Assembly (NCBI RefSeq): GCF_030264295.1
Contig: NZ_CP127173.1
Span: forward strand, 10,601,069-10,665,068
DNA length: 64,000 nucleotides
Reading direction: 5' to 3'
Origin: Amycolatopsis nalaikhensis
GTDB taxonomy: Bacteria; Actinomycetota; Actinomycetes; Mycobacteriales; Pseudonocardiaceae
In this document: positions 35,719 to 43,464 of the stretch, one piece after another
Numbering within the stretch: the stretch's first letter is position 1
Layout: each line of letters begins with the position of its first letter
Translations under genes and position numbers: made by a program
Notes under the pieces: model-generated
Told to the model about the DNA's origin: nothing
The model's input: the letters and a program-made list of their open reading frames with translations, nothing else
Database searches by the model: none

Positions 35719-36401
35719 CGAGCCAGCAGCCGCTCCGCGACCACGAGGTCGTGGGGATAGGTGATCTTGAGGTTCTCGGGAGCACCCGGGACCCACCGGA
35801 TCGGCAGGGAGGAGAACCGCTCCATGCAGGACGAAGTGTCCGTTCCCAGAAAGCCTTCCCGCTCGGCCTGTTCGTAGGCCTCGAGCAGCGGTCCGGCCCG
35901 GAAGCCCTGAGGCGTCTGGACGCGGATCGCGCCGGGCACCTGGGCGACCAGGTGCCCGGCATCCACCCCGACGACGTCGTCCGCGGCCAGGCCCGGCACA
36001 GCCCCCCCGTCCTCGCGTGTCCGGGCCAGCACCGCGCCGACCAGATCGGAGTGGACCAGCGGCCGGGCCGCGTCGTGCAGCAGCACGGCGTCGACCCGGC
36101 CGCCTGTGATCCGGGGGGCGAGGTGGCGCAGCGCGTTCAGCTCGGAGGCCTGGCGGGTGTCGCCGCCGTGGACGATCTCGACGTCGCGCAGGACGTTTTC
36201 GAGCACCTCGTCGGCGAGTTCGCGGTCTTGTGGCCGGATGACGAGGACGAGCACGCCGATCCCCGGCACGCGCGCGAAGGCATCGAGGGACCAGGCGACC
36301 ACCCGCCGCCCGGCGAGGGGCAGGTAGACCTTGTTCAGCTTCGCGCCGACGCGGGTGCCCGCGCCGCTGGCCAGCACCACCGCGGCCGCCGTCGTCTCCA
36401 C
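35715..36401 (-). CDS. ispD: 2-C-methyl-D-erythritol 4-phosphate cytidylyltransferase (IspD-like)
   Basis: 228 residues from GTG at 36401, the normal IspD size; longer frames add a Pro/Ala-rich tail. It transfers CMP from CTP to MEP in non-mevalonate isoprenoid synthesis. Motifs: VVLASGAGTRVG (CTP loop), VLLHDAARPLV, IRVQTPQGF, a late TD, and ENLKITYPHDLVVAE. The usual PK of the first loop is NK here (KLNKVYLPL), a minor change that may mark a paralogue. ispF is not adjacent, so a second IspD elsewhere in the genome is possible. It converges on the hypothetical gene with a four-base overlap. Confidence 0.85.
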   Translation of the reverse strand: METTAAAVVLASGAGTRVGAKLNKVYLPLAGRRVVAWSLDAFARVPGIGVLVLVIRPQDRELADEVLENVLRDVEIVHGGDTRQASELNALRHLAPRITGGRVDAVLLHDAARPLVHSDLVGAVLARTREDGGAVPGLAADDVVGVDAGHLVAQVPGAIRVQTPQGFRAGPLLEAYEQAEREGFLGTDTSSCMERFSSLPIRWVPGAPENLKITYPHDLVVAERLLAR

Positions 36402-36642
36402 GAGCCGCGAGACTACCGGGGCGGGCGGCGAGGACGGGGAATGCTGCGGGCTTCCGGCTGGCGCACGCCCGGCGGGACTAACGCGGGCGATGCGGCAGCG
36501 GGCTTCCGGCCGCTCGCGCACCAGCCCGGGTGAACCGGGCAGCGCGCCGGCCATCGCGTCGTGGAGCGGCGGGCGCCGCCGGGGACTTCAGCGCTCCCGG
36601 TAGGTTGGCCGCAGCGTTGCCGTGTACGAGAAAGGGCCTGGT

Positions 36643-37719
36643 GTGGAGCCGGACAGCATCGAGTTCCCCGAGATCACCCCGCCCGATGACCACGCCCGGT
36701 CCGCGGCGATCGCCCTGCACGACAAGCTGGTCAAGCCCGCCGGGTCGCTGGGCAGGCTCGAAGAGCTGGGCGTCTGGGTCGCCGCTTGCCAGGGACAGTC
36801 GCCGCCGCGGCCGTTCACCCGGCCGCGCGTCGTCGTCTTCGCCGGTGATCACGGCGTTGCCGCCAAGGGCGTTTCCGCCTACCCCGCCGAGGTCACCGCG
36901 CAGCTGCTGGGCACCATGCTCACCGGTGGCGCCGCGATCAACGTGCTCGCCGCCGCCGCGGGCGCGAGCGTTCGCGTCGTCGACATGGCCGTCGACACCG
37001 AGGCGCCCGCGACCCGCTCGATCGGCGAATTCAAGGTCCGGCGCGGCTCCGGGTCCATCGACGTCGAAGACGCGCTGACCACCGACGAAGCCAAGGCCGC
37101 GATCCGCGCCGGGATCGCGATCGCCGACGCCGAGGTCGATGGCGGCGCCGACCTGCTCATCCCCGGCGACCTCGGGATCGGCAACAGCACACCCGCGTCG
37201 GTGCTCGTCGCCGCGCTCACCGGCAGCGAGCCGGTCGCCGTCGTCGGGCGCGGGTCCGGCATCGACGACGCCGCCTGGATGCGCAAGGCGACCGCGGTGC
37301 GCGACGCCCTGCGCCGGGCCCGTGCGGTGCTCGCCGACCCGGTCGCCCTGCTCCGCACCACGGCGGGCGCGGACATCGCCGCGATGGCCGGTTTCCTGGC
37401 CCAGGCCGCGGTCCGGCGGACGCCGGTGGTCCTCGACGGCCTCGTCGCCTGCGCGGCCGCACTCGTCGCCGAAGACCTCGCCCCGGGCGCGCGCCGCTGG
37501 TGGGTCGCCGGGCAGCGCACGGCCGAACCGGCGCACGCCCTCGCCCTCGAGCACCTGGACCTCGGCCCGCTGCTGGAACTCGACGTCCGCCTCGGCGAAG
37601 GCACCGGCGCCGTCACCGCTCTGCCGCTGCTGATGATGGCCGCCCGCGTCCTCGCCGAAACGGCCACGCACGAGCAGTCCGGCGTCTCCGGCCCGCTCAC
37701 CCCCGCCCCCGCCTCCTGA
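36643..37719 (+). CDS. cobT: Nicotinate-nucleotide-dimethylbenzimidazole phosphoribosyltransferase
   Basis: 358 residues from GTG at 36643, supported by AAAGGG six bases upstream; an upstream GTG at 36622 would put this site inside the gene. CobT activates the lower ligand of cobalamin. Seen: KLVKPAGSLGRLEELGVW, VVVFAGDHGVAAKGVSAYP, LLIPGDLGIGNSTPAS and the C-terminal LDVRLGEGTGAVTALPLL with the catalytic Glu. cobS and cobU, often next to it, are absent. A palindrome lies just beyond the stop, before the convergent ilvE. Confidence 0.95.
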   Translation: MEPDSIEFPEITPPDDHARSAAIALHDKLVKPAGSLGRLEELGVWVAACQGQSPPRPFTRPRVVVFAGDHGVAAKGVSAYPAEVTAQLLGTMLTGGAAINVLAAAAGASVRVVDMAVDTEAPATRSIGEFKVRRGSGSIDVEDALTTDEAKAAIRAGIAIADAEVDGGADLLIPGDLGIGNSTPASVLVAALTGSEPVAVVGRGSGIDDAAWMRKATAVRDALRRARAVLADPVALLRTTAGADIAAMAGFLAQAAVRRTPVVLDGLVACAAALVAEDLAPGARRWWVAGQRTAEPAHALALEHLDLGPLLELDVRLGEGTGAVTALPLLMMAARVLAETATHEQSGVSGPLTPAPAS

Positions 37720-37729
37720 CCCTCAAAGC

Positions 37730-37772
37730 CGTGAAGGGCCCCCTCATGAAGACCATGAGGGGGCCCTTCACG
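37730..37772. terminator. Palindrome between convergent cobT and ilvE
   Basis: Perfect 19-base arms, CGTGAAGGGCCCCCTCATG and its complement, have a five-base loop AAGAC. The arms lie ten bases from each of the two convergent stops. There is no T tract on either side. Confidence 0.8.
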
Positions 37773-37782
37773 ACAAGGCGAC

Positions 37783-38886
37783 TCAGGCGAGCTTGACCAT
37801 CCAGTGGTCGGTGTCCGGGTGGGTGCCCTCCTGGATACCGGTCAGCTCCTCACGCAGCTTCATCGTCAGCGCGCCCGGCTGGCCGTCGGCGATGGTGAAC
37901 TCGCCGTTCGCGTGCTTGACGTGCCCGACCGGCGTGATCACCGCCGCGGTGCCGCAGGCGAACGTCTCGGTCAGCTCGCCCGAGGCCGACGCCTTCTCCC
38001 ACTCGTCGGTGGAGATCCGGCGCTCCTCGACCTTGTGGCCGAGCCGCGAAGCGAGCTGCAGCAGCGACTTGCGGGTGACGCCGGGCAGCAGCGAGCCGGT
38101 CAGCTCCGGCGTCACCAGCCGGGCGTTCTCGCCGGAGCCGAAGACGAAGAACAGGTTCATCCCGCCCATCTCCTCGACCCAGCGCCGCTCGACCGCGTCG
38201 AGCCAGACCACCTGGTCACAGCCCTTCTCGACGGCCTGCGCCTGCGCCACGAACGACGCCGCGTAGTTGCCGGCGCACTTGGCCGCGCCGGTGCCGCCGG
38301 GTGCCGCGCGCACGTACTCCGTCGACAGCCAGACGCTCACCGGCTTCACGCCGCCGGTGAAGTACGAGCCCGCCGGGGACGCGATGACCGTGTACACGTA
38401 GTCGGCCGCCGGGCTGTTGACGCCGAGCCCGGTGGACGTCGAGATCATGAACGGCCGCAGGTACAGCGAATCACCCTGGCGGGTGGGGACCCACCGGCCG
38501 TCGACGGCGACGAGTTCGCGCAGCGATTCGACGAAGACGTCCTCGGGCAGCTGCGGCATCGCGAGCCGCTCGGCCGACTGGCGGAACCGGGCGGCGTTGG
38601 CGTCCGGGCGGAACGACGCGATCGAGCCGTCCGGCTGGCGGTAGGCCTTGAGACCCTCGAAGATGGCCTGGCCGTAGTGCAGCACCGACGTCGCGGGGTC
38701 GAGCGTGAAGGGGGCGTACGGGCCGACCTGGGCGTCGTGCCAGCCCTCGGCCTTCGACCACTTCACGGTGACCATGTGGTCGGTGAAGTAGGTGCCGAAC
38801 CCGGGCGCTGCGAGTACCTCTGCGACACGGTCCGCGCTCGCAGGACTCGGGTGCGGGACATGGGCGAACTGTGTCGTGGTCGTCAT
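37783..38886 (-). CDS. ilvE: Branched-chain amino acid aminotransferase
   Basis: 367 residues from ATG at 38886, the normal type-II (eukaryote-like) IlvE length. Longer frames upstream are unrelated in style. A fold-type IV PLP enzyme making Leu, Ile and Val from their keto acids with glutamate. Seen: VLHYGQAIFEGLKAYR, SLYLRPFMIST, GTGAAKCAGNYAAS with the PLP lysine, EEMGGMNLFFVFG and ETFACGTAAVITPVG. In M. tuberculosis (Rv2210c) it also follows cobT. It stands alone on the minus strand. Confidence 0.96.
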   Translation of the reverse strand: MTTTTQFAHVPHPSPASADRVAEVLAAPGFGTYFTDHMVTVKWSKAEGWHDAQVGPYAPFTLDPATSVLHYGQAIFEGLKAYRQPDGSIASFRPDANAARFRQSAERLAMPQLPEDVFVESLRELVAVDGRWVPTRQGDSLYLRPFMISTSTGLGVNSPAADYVYTVIASPAGSYFTGGVKPVSVWLSTEYVRAAPGGTGAAKCAGNYAASFVAQAQAVEKGCDQVVWLDAVERRWVEEMGGMNLFFVFGSGENARLVTPELTGSLLPGVTRKSLLQLASRLGHKVEERRISTDEWEKASASGELTETFACGTAAVITPVGHVKHANGEFTIADGQPGALTMKLREELTGIQEGTHPDTDHWMVKLA

Positions 38887-38982
38887 GGCTTGACGATACC
38901 GCTTGCTCGGAGGCGCGTTAGTCGGATGTCCATGTGTTCCGGGCGCCCCGCGGCGTTGCCGTGACCACACTACGATGAGCCC

Positions 38983-39282
38983 GTGACCTACCACTCCACT
39001 GAGCCGGTCCCCCGGCCCAAGACCGCCGGGGCCGACGTCAAGACGTTCGTCACGGCGGTGCTGCTGACCTTCGGCGTCGGCCTGCTCGGCATGGTCGGCT
39101 GGGCCGTGCTGAGCAGCGGCTTCGGCGGCTTCCTCGGCCTGGTCGGCGGGGTGTTCGCCGTCGTGTGGTGGCGGCACATCCACGGCAAGGTGTTCCCGAA
39201 GGTCATCCCGACGAAGTCGGTCGTGATCCTCGCGGTGGTCATCGCCGTGCTGGCGCTGATCCTTCTCCTGACCGCGGGCTGA
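38983..39282 (+). CDS. Small membrane protein
   Basis: 99 residues from GTG at 38983. There are three closely spaced hydrophobic segments: FVTAVLLTFGVGLLGMVGWA (about 22-41), GFGGFLGLVGGVFAVVWW (about 46-63) and a very hydrophobic C-terminal SVVILAVVIAVLALILLLTA. The N-terminal 20 residues are polar. It is divergent from ilvE with about 97 bases between starts, and its 3' end overlaps the convergent DUF402 gene by 44 bases. No function is known. Confidence 0.8.
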   Translation: MTYHSTEPVPRPKTAGADVKTFVTAVLLTFGVGLLGMVGWAVLSSGFGGFLGLVGGVFAVVWWRHIHGKVFPKVIPTKSVVILAVVIAVLALILLLTAG

Positions 39283-39901
39283 GCCCGGCGGGCAGCTCCG
39301 GCACCGGCCAGCCTCCGTCCGGGCGGAAGTCGGTGTCGGTCCCGTCGAACGGGTAGGCGCCGCGTTCGGCCAGCGCGCCGATCCGCTCGCCCTCCGCGCG
39401 CAGCCGGTCGAACTGCTCCAGCGTCAGGCGGCCGACTTCCAGCGCGGCTTCGGCCTCGTCCTCGTCGTCCCAGCGCCAGGTGCCGTCGCGCTCGACGACG
39501 ACGTCGAGCACGCCGTCGATCCGGTCGACCGCGCCCGCGGTGCGGCCCTGCGGGATCTCCAGGTTGACGTACCAGTTCTTGAACCGGCCGTCGAGGTCGA
39601 AGAACCACCAGACCGACGACCACTCGTCTTCGGGGATCCGGCGCAGCGTCGACGCGCCGTGCCAGGAGTCCGCGACCGGTACCCGCGGGATGCGGAACCG
39701 CTGCTCCAGCGGGGCGTCCCGCATCAGGCGGCCGTCGGCGAGCCTGCTGCCGACGATCGGGGTGCCCGCCGGGATCCAGCCGCGCAGCACGCGGCCGTCG
39801 TCGGAGAGGACGCGCAGCGGGTGGACCTGGCCGATCGAGCCGTCCGGGCGGTGGAACCGTTCGACCACCGTCTGCCCCGGGAGCCAGCGTCGATCAGTCA
39901 C
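39239..39901 (-). CDS. DUF402 domain protein
   Basis: 220 residues from GTG at 39901, whose codon overlaps the stop of the upstream membrane gene; a GTG three codons further upstream (39910) is also possible. The DUF402 core is seen as WSSVWWFFDLDGRFKNWYVNLEIP followed by DGVLDVVVERDGTWRWDDEDE with acidic residues at the expected metal-binding positions. Some family members hydrolyse nucleoside di- or triphosphates. The last 44 bases overlap the convergent small membrane protein gene. Confidence 0.85.
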   Translation of the reverse strand: MTDRRWLPGQTVVERFHRPDGSIGQVHPLRVLSDDGRVLRGWIPAGTPIVGSRLADGRLMRDAPLEQRFRIPRVPVADSWHGASTLRRIPEDEWSSVWWFFDLDGRFKNWYVNLEIPQGRTAGAVDRIDGVLDVVVERDGTWRWDDEDEAEAALEVGRLTLEQFDRLRAEGERIGALAERGAYPFDGTDTDFRPDGGWPVPELPAGLSPRSGEGSAPARR

Positions 39902-40796
39902 GCGCCCCACTGTACCGGCGCGCGCGTACGCCCAGTAGCAGCTCGATCACGGTCGCCAGCCCGGCGACGACGAGCACGGGCAGCACCGGCAGGAACCACG
40001 CGGCCACCGCGGCGACAGCGAGCCCCGCGACCCCGGGCACGCCCGCTCGCTCGCGGACCTCGGTTCCCGCGGCGAGCGCCGGGACGACCGTCGCGACCAC
40101 GGCGACGACGGTGAGCATCGGCTGCAAGGCGTCCGCGTCGGCGGCGGACAGCAGGTCCCGCAGCGACGTGAGCGCCAGTCCGAGCCGCACCGCGCCGAGC
40201 TGATAGAGCGCGGCGAAGGCGGCCAGCACGGCGAACCCGCCGAGCAGGAGCACGCGCAGGCCCGCGTTCTCGCGCCCGCGCGGCCGCAGGAACGGCAGCA
40301 CCAGCACAGCGGCGACGAGGACGCCCGCGAAGTCCGGCGGCCGCAAGCCGTCGGTCGTCCCCACCGGCGCGACGGCCAAGCACACCACGACGAGCACGAG
40401 CCCGGTGGCGAGCAGCAGCCCGTCCGCGACACGCACGACGATCGTCGGGATCTTCAGCCCGGCGAACCCGGCCCCGGCGACCACGACGACGAACGCCGCC
40501 GCGGCGAGTTCGCGGTGCGCCGGGAAGACGTAGGCCCCGAACGCGATCGCGTAGACGACTACCTCCGCCAGCCGCGCGACGGCCACGACGACCCGGTCGA
40601 CCAGGGCATCCCCCGGTTCCGGCACCCGTGCCGAGACGCCGGCGGCGATCGCCGCCAGCACCAGCCCGGCGAGCAGCCACCAGCCGGCGCCCGCCGCCCC
40701 GGCGGCCAGCGCCACCAGCAACCCACCGCCCAGCCGCACGCGGCCCCTCCCGTACCTCTGTTCACCCGTGGTTCCGTCGTCATTAGCATGGCTCAC
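39894..40796 (-). CDS. Polytopic membrane protein of unknown function
   Basis: 300 residues from GTG at 40796; the frame remains open to 40826. About eight to nine hydrophobic segments are seen, such as LGGGLLVALAAGAAGAGWWL, VVVYAIAFGAYVFP, AAFVVVVAGAGFAGL, LLLATGLVLVVVCLAV and VAAWFLPVLPVLVVAGLATV. There is some resemblance to part of an amino-acid permease fold but no diagnostic motif. It is divergent from pepA (53 bases) and overlaps the DUF402 gene by eight bases, implying co-translation. Confidence 0.78.
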   Translation of the reverse strand: MSHANDDGTTGEQRYGRGRVRLGGGLLVALAAGAAGAGWWLLAGLVLAAIAAGVSARVPEPGDALVDRVVVAVARLAEVVVYAIAFGAYVFPAHRELAAAAFVVVVAGAGFAGLKIPTIVVRVADGLLLATGLVLVVVCLAVAPVGTTDGLRPPDFAGVLVAAVLVLPFLRPRGRENAGLRVLLLGGFAVLAAFAALYQLGAVRLGLALTSLRDLLSAADADALQPMLTVVAVVATVVPALAAGTEVRERAGVPGVAGLAVAAVAAWFLPVLPVLVVAGLATVIELLLGVRARRYSGARD

Positions 40797-40849
40797 GATC
40801 CCGACCGGGCCGGTGCCCGGTACCACCGAGAACGCGCGAGGAGCCAGAA

Positions 40850-42349
40850 GTGACCGTGCCTAAGCTCGCCCTGTCCGACAACACCGGGGAGGCACTGGCC
40901 AAGACGCGCGCCGACGTGGTCGTCATCGGCACCCTGCAGGGCGAGGACGGCCCGCTGCTCGCGGCCGGCGCCGCCGCCGTGGACGCCGCCTTCGACGGCC
41001 GCCTCGCCGGCCTGCTCGCCACCCTCGGCGCGAGCGGCAAGGCCGAAGAGGTCGTCAAGGTCCCGACGCTGGGCAAGCTGCCCGCGGGCGTCGTGCTCGC
41101 CGTCGGCCTCGGCAAGGAGGGCGACGCCGTCACCCCCGAGCAGGTCCGCCGCGCCGCGGGCGCCGCCGGGCGCGCGCTGGCCGGCACCGACCGCGCGCTG
41201 GTCACGCTGTCGGAGCTCGACCTGCAGGCCGCCGTCGAGGGCACGATCCTCGGCTCGTACGTCTTCACCGCCTACCGCTCCGAGAAGGGCGACGCCCCGG
41301 TCGCGAAGGTCGACTTCGCGAGCCCGTCGGCGGGCACCGCCCGCGAGCACAAGGCGACGCTGAAGGCGGCGGGCACCATCGCCGAGGCCGTCCTCGTCGC
41401 CCGCGACCTGATCAACACCCCGCCGAACGACCTGTACCCGGCATCCTTCGCCGACCGCGCGAAGAAGCTGGCCGAGGACAACGGCCTCGAGTTCGAGGTC
41501 CTCGACGAGAAGGCGTTGAAGCGCAAGGGCTTCGGCGGCATCCTCGGCGTCGGCGGCGGCTCGTCCCGCCCGCCGCGGCTGCTGCGCCTGGCCTACAAGC
41601 CGGCCAAGGCCGCCAAGAAGGTCGCGCTCGTCGGCAAGGGCATCACGTTCGACTCCGGCGGCATCTCGCTCAAGCCCGCCGCGAACATGGACCACATGAC
41701 CTCGGACATGTCCGGCGCGGCCGGCGTGCTGGCGTCCGTGGTGCTGGCCGCGAAGCTGAAGTACCCCCTGGAAGTCGTCGCGCACATCCCGCTGGCGGAG
41801 AACCTGCCGTCCGGGACGTCGTACCGCCCGGGCGACGTGCTGACCATGTACGGCGGCAAGACCGTCGAGGTCCTCAACACCGACGCCGAAGGCCGGCTCG
41901 TCCTGGTCGACGCGATGGTCCGCGCGGCCGAGGAGAACCCGGACTACCTCATCGAGACCTCGACGCTGACCGGCGCCCAGGTCGTCGCGCTCGGCAACCG
42001 CACCGCGGGTGTCATGGGCTCGGACGACTTCCGCGACCGCGTCGCCGCGATCATGCAGGCCACCGGCGAGAACGGCTGGCCGATGCCGCTGCCGGAGGAG
42101 CTGCGCGCCGACCTCGACTCGCGGCTGGCCGACCTGGCCAACGTCACGGGCCACCGCTGGGGCGGCATGCTCGCGGCCGGGATCTTCCTGCGCGAGTTCG
42201 TCGCCGACGGCCTCGACTGGGTCCACATCGACATCGCGGGCCCGTCGTTCAACACGGGTTCCCCGTGGGGCTACACCGGCAAGGGCGGCACGGGTGTCCC
42301 GGTCCGCACGATCGCCGCGGTCCTGGCGGACATCGCCGCCAACGGCTGA
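40850..42349 (+). CDS. pepA: Leucyl aminopeptidase (M17 family)
   Basis: 499 residues from GTG at 40850, with GAGGAGCCAGAA upstream. The N-terminal macro-like domain spans 1-170 and the catalytic domain about 180-499. Two-metal site motifs are seen: VALVGKGITFDSGGISLKP (Lys and Asp), then the signature NTDAEGRLVLVDAM near residue 343. It releases N-terminal residues from peptides in the cytoplasm, probably as a hexamer. The orthologue Rv2213 lies in the same neighbourhood in M. tuberculosis. The gene is followed by the split palindrome and insertion sequence. Confidence 0.95.
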   Translation: MTVPKLALSDNTGEALAKTRADVVVIGTLQGEDGPLLAAGAAAVDAAFDGRLAGLLATLGASGKAEEVVKVPTLGKLPAGVVLAVGLGKEGDAVTPEQVRRAAGAAGRALAGTDRALVTLSELDLQAAVEGTILGSYVFTAYRSEKGDAPVAKVDFASPSAGTAREHKATLKAAGTIAEAVLVARDLINTPPNDLYPASFADRAKKLAEDNGLEFEVLDEKALKRKGFGGILGVGGGSSRPPRLLRLAYKPAKAAKKVALVGKGITFDSGGISLKPAANMDHMTSDMSGAAGVLASVVLAAKLKYPLEVVAHIPLAENLPSGTSYRPGDVLTMYGGKTVEVLNTDAEGRLVLVDAMVRAAEENPDYLIETSTLTGAQVVALGNRTAGVMGSDDFRDRVAAIMQATGENGWPMPLPEELRADLDSRLADLANVTGHRWGGMLAAGIFLREFVADGLDWVHIDIAGPSFNTGSPWGYTGKGGTGVPVRTIAAVLADIAANG

Positions 42350-42371
42350 CCCCGCTCCCAAGCGCCCCAAT

Positions 42372-43326
42372 GAGGTTTTCTCAGTAGTGGGTGCGCGTGC
42401 CTTGAGATGTGGGCGTGGGGCCCCTGGTAGGACTGGATTTGCGAAGATCAAGTCCGAGGTTCCAGAGGCCCCACGTGATCGATTATGGTGCCACGCTCGA
42501 TGTGGCGCGCGAGCTGGTCTGGTTCGTCTCCGATGTGTTGCGCACCGAACGCCGGCGTCGTGGCACACGCCGGGGCCGGCGGGCCCTGACCCCGTACCGG
42601 CAGGCGGTGCTGGTGCTGCGCTGGTTCCGCGACGCCACCCCAATCCACCGCCTCGCCACCGACCACCGCATCAGCGTGGCTACCGCCTACCGCTACCTGC
42701 ACGAAGCGATCACCGCCCTGGCCGCCCACGCCCCGGACCTGCACCAGGTCCTGCACGAACGCCGCGCCACCGGCGACACCCACGTCATCCTCGACGGCAC
42801 CCTGATCCCCTGTGACCGGGTCGCGGCGACCACCATCAAAACCAAAGGCCGCAACCGCGGCGCCACCGTGCACCTGTGGTACTCCGGCAAGCACCGCGCC
42901 TTCGGCGGCAACATCCAGTTCCTGGCCACCCCCGACGGATTCCCGCTCTGGGTCTCGGCGGTGCTGCCCGGCTCCCGCAACGACCTCTCCGCCGCCCGCG
43001 ACCTGGACATCGTCGGCGCCCTGACCGCCGCCGCCGGGCAGGGCCTGCCGACCCTGGCCGACAAGGCCTACCACTCAGCCGGTACCGGCATCCACACCCC
43101 GATCAAGAAAGCCGCAGGTCAACCACCTTTAGGCCCTCGTCAGCGGGTCTACAACCTGCTGCAATCACGAGCACGAGCCCTCGGCGAACGCGCCATCGCC
43201 ATCCTCAAAACCCGCTGGCGCGCACTCCACCACATCAGCCTCTGCCCCCACCGCATCGGCCACATCGTCCAAGCAGCACTCGTCCTCACCCACCACGAAC
43301 ACCACGGACGCTACTGAGAAAACCTC
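42372..43326. mobile_element. IS5-family-like insertion sequence, complete, 955 bp
   Basis: Perfect 16-base terminal inverted repeats, GAGGTTTTCTCAGTAG at 42372-42387 and its complement at 43311-43326, bound a single transposase gene. The three bases AAT are present on both sides (42369-42371 and 43327-43329) and fit a 3-bp target duplication. The sequences on either side rejoin as one intergenic palindrome, AAGCGCCCC-AAT-GTGGC, which shows the exact insertion point. Ends and frame are intact, so the element may be active. Confidence 0.9.
42475..43317 (+). CDS. IS5-family DDE transposase (DDE_Tnp_4 type)
   Basis: 280 residues from GTG at 42475; the frame is open to a GTG at 42409, but the earlier codons look non-coding. 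The N-terminal helical domain includes FRDATPIHRLATDHRISVAT, a helix-turn-helix likely to bind the terminal repeats. The catalytic domain has the first Asp in THVILDGTLIP, the second in LPGSRNDLSAARD and the Glu in GERAIAILKTRW, a complete DDE triad. The stop codon lies inside the right terminal repeat, as is common in compact elements. No frameshift is seen. Confidence 0.9.
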   Translation: MIDYGATLDVARELVWFVSDVLRTERRRRGTRRGRRALTPYRQAVLVLRWFRDATPIHRLATDHRISVATAYRYLHEAITALAAHAPDLHQVLHERRATGDTHVILDGTLIPCDRVAATTIKTKGRNRGATVHLWYSGKHRAFGGNIQFLATPDGFPLWVSAVLPGSRNDLSAARDLDIVGALTAAAGQGLPTLADKAYHSAGTGIHTPIKKAAGQPPLGPRQRVYNLLQSRARALGERAIAILKTRWRALHHISLCPHRIGHIVQAALVLTHHEHHGRY

Positions 43327-43409
43327 AATGTGGCGTTCGGTGCGTTGGACGCACCGAACGCCACATTGGGTGCGTCGGACGCACCCAATGCCACATTGGG
43401 GCGCTTGGG
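43327..43409. repeat. Three-hairpin intergenic palindrome, copy B, split by the insertion sequence
   Basis: The left end of this element is at 42357-42371 (CCCAAGCGCCCCAAT), and the rest lies here, beyond the insertion sequence. It has perfect inner hairpins GGCGTTCGGTGCGT/ACGCACCGAACGCC and TTGGGTGCGT/ACGCACCCAA, then the closing arm GCCACATTGGGGCGCTTGGG. Before insertion it would have followed the pepA stop by a few bases. Confidence 0.85.
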
Positions 43410-43464
43410 GCAGGTGATCGAATTGCCGCTTTCGATGTGATCCGCGACACCGTACGGTGGCCGG

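Noticed and set aside
42357..43409. GTGCGT...ACGCAC repeats as a small CRISPR array
   Set aside because: The units are inverted rather than direct, lack regular spacers, and no cas gene is present. They form hairpins in intergenic positions.
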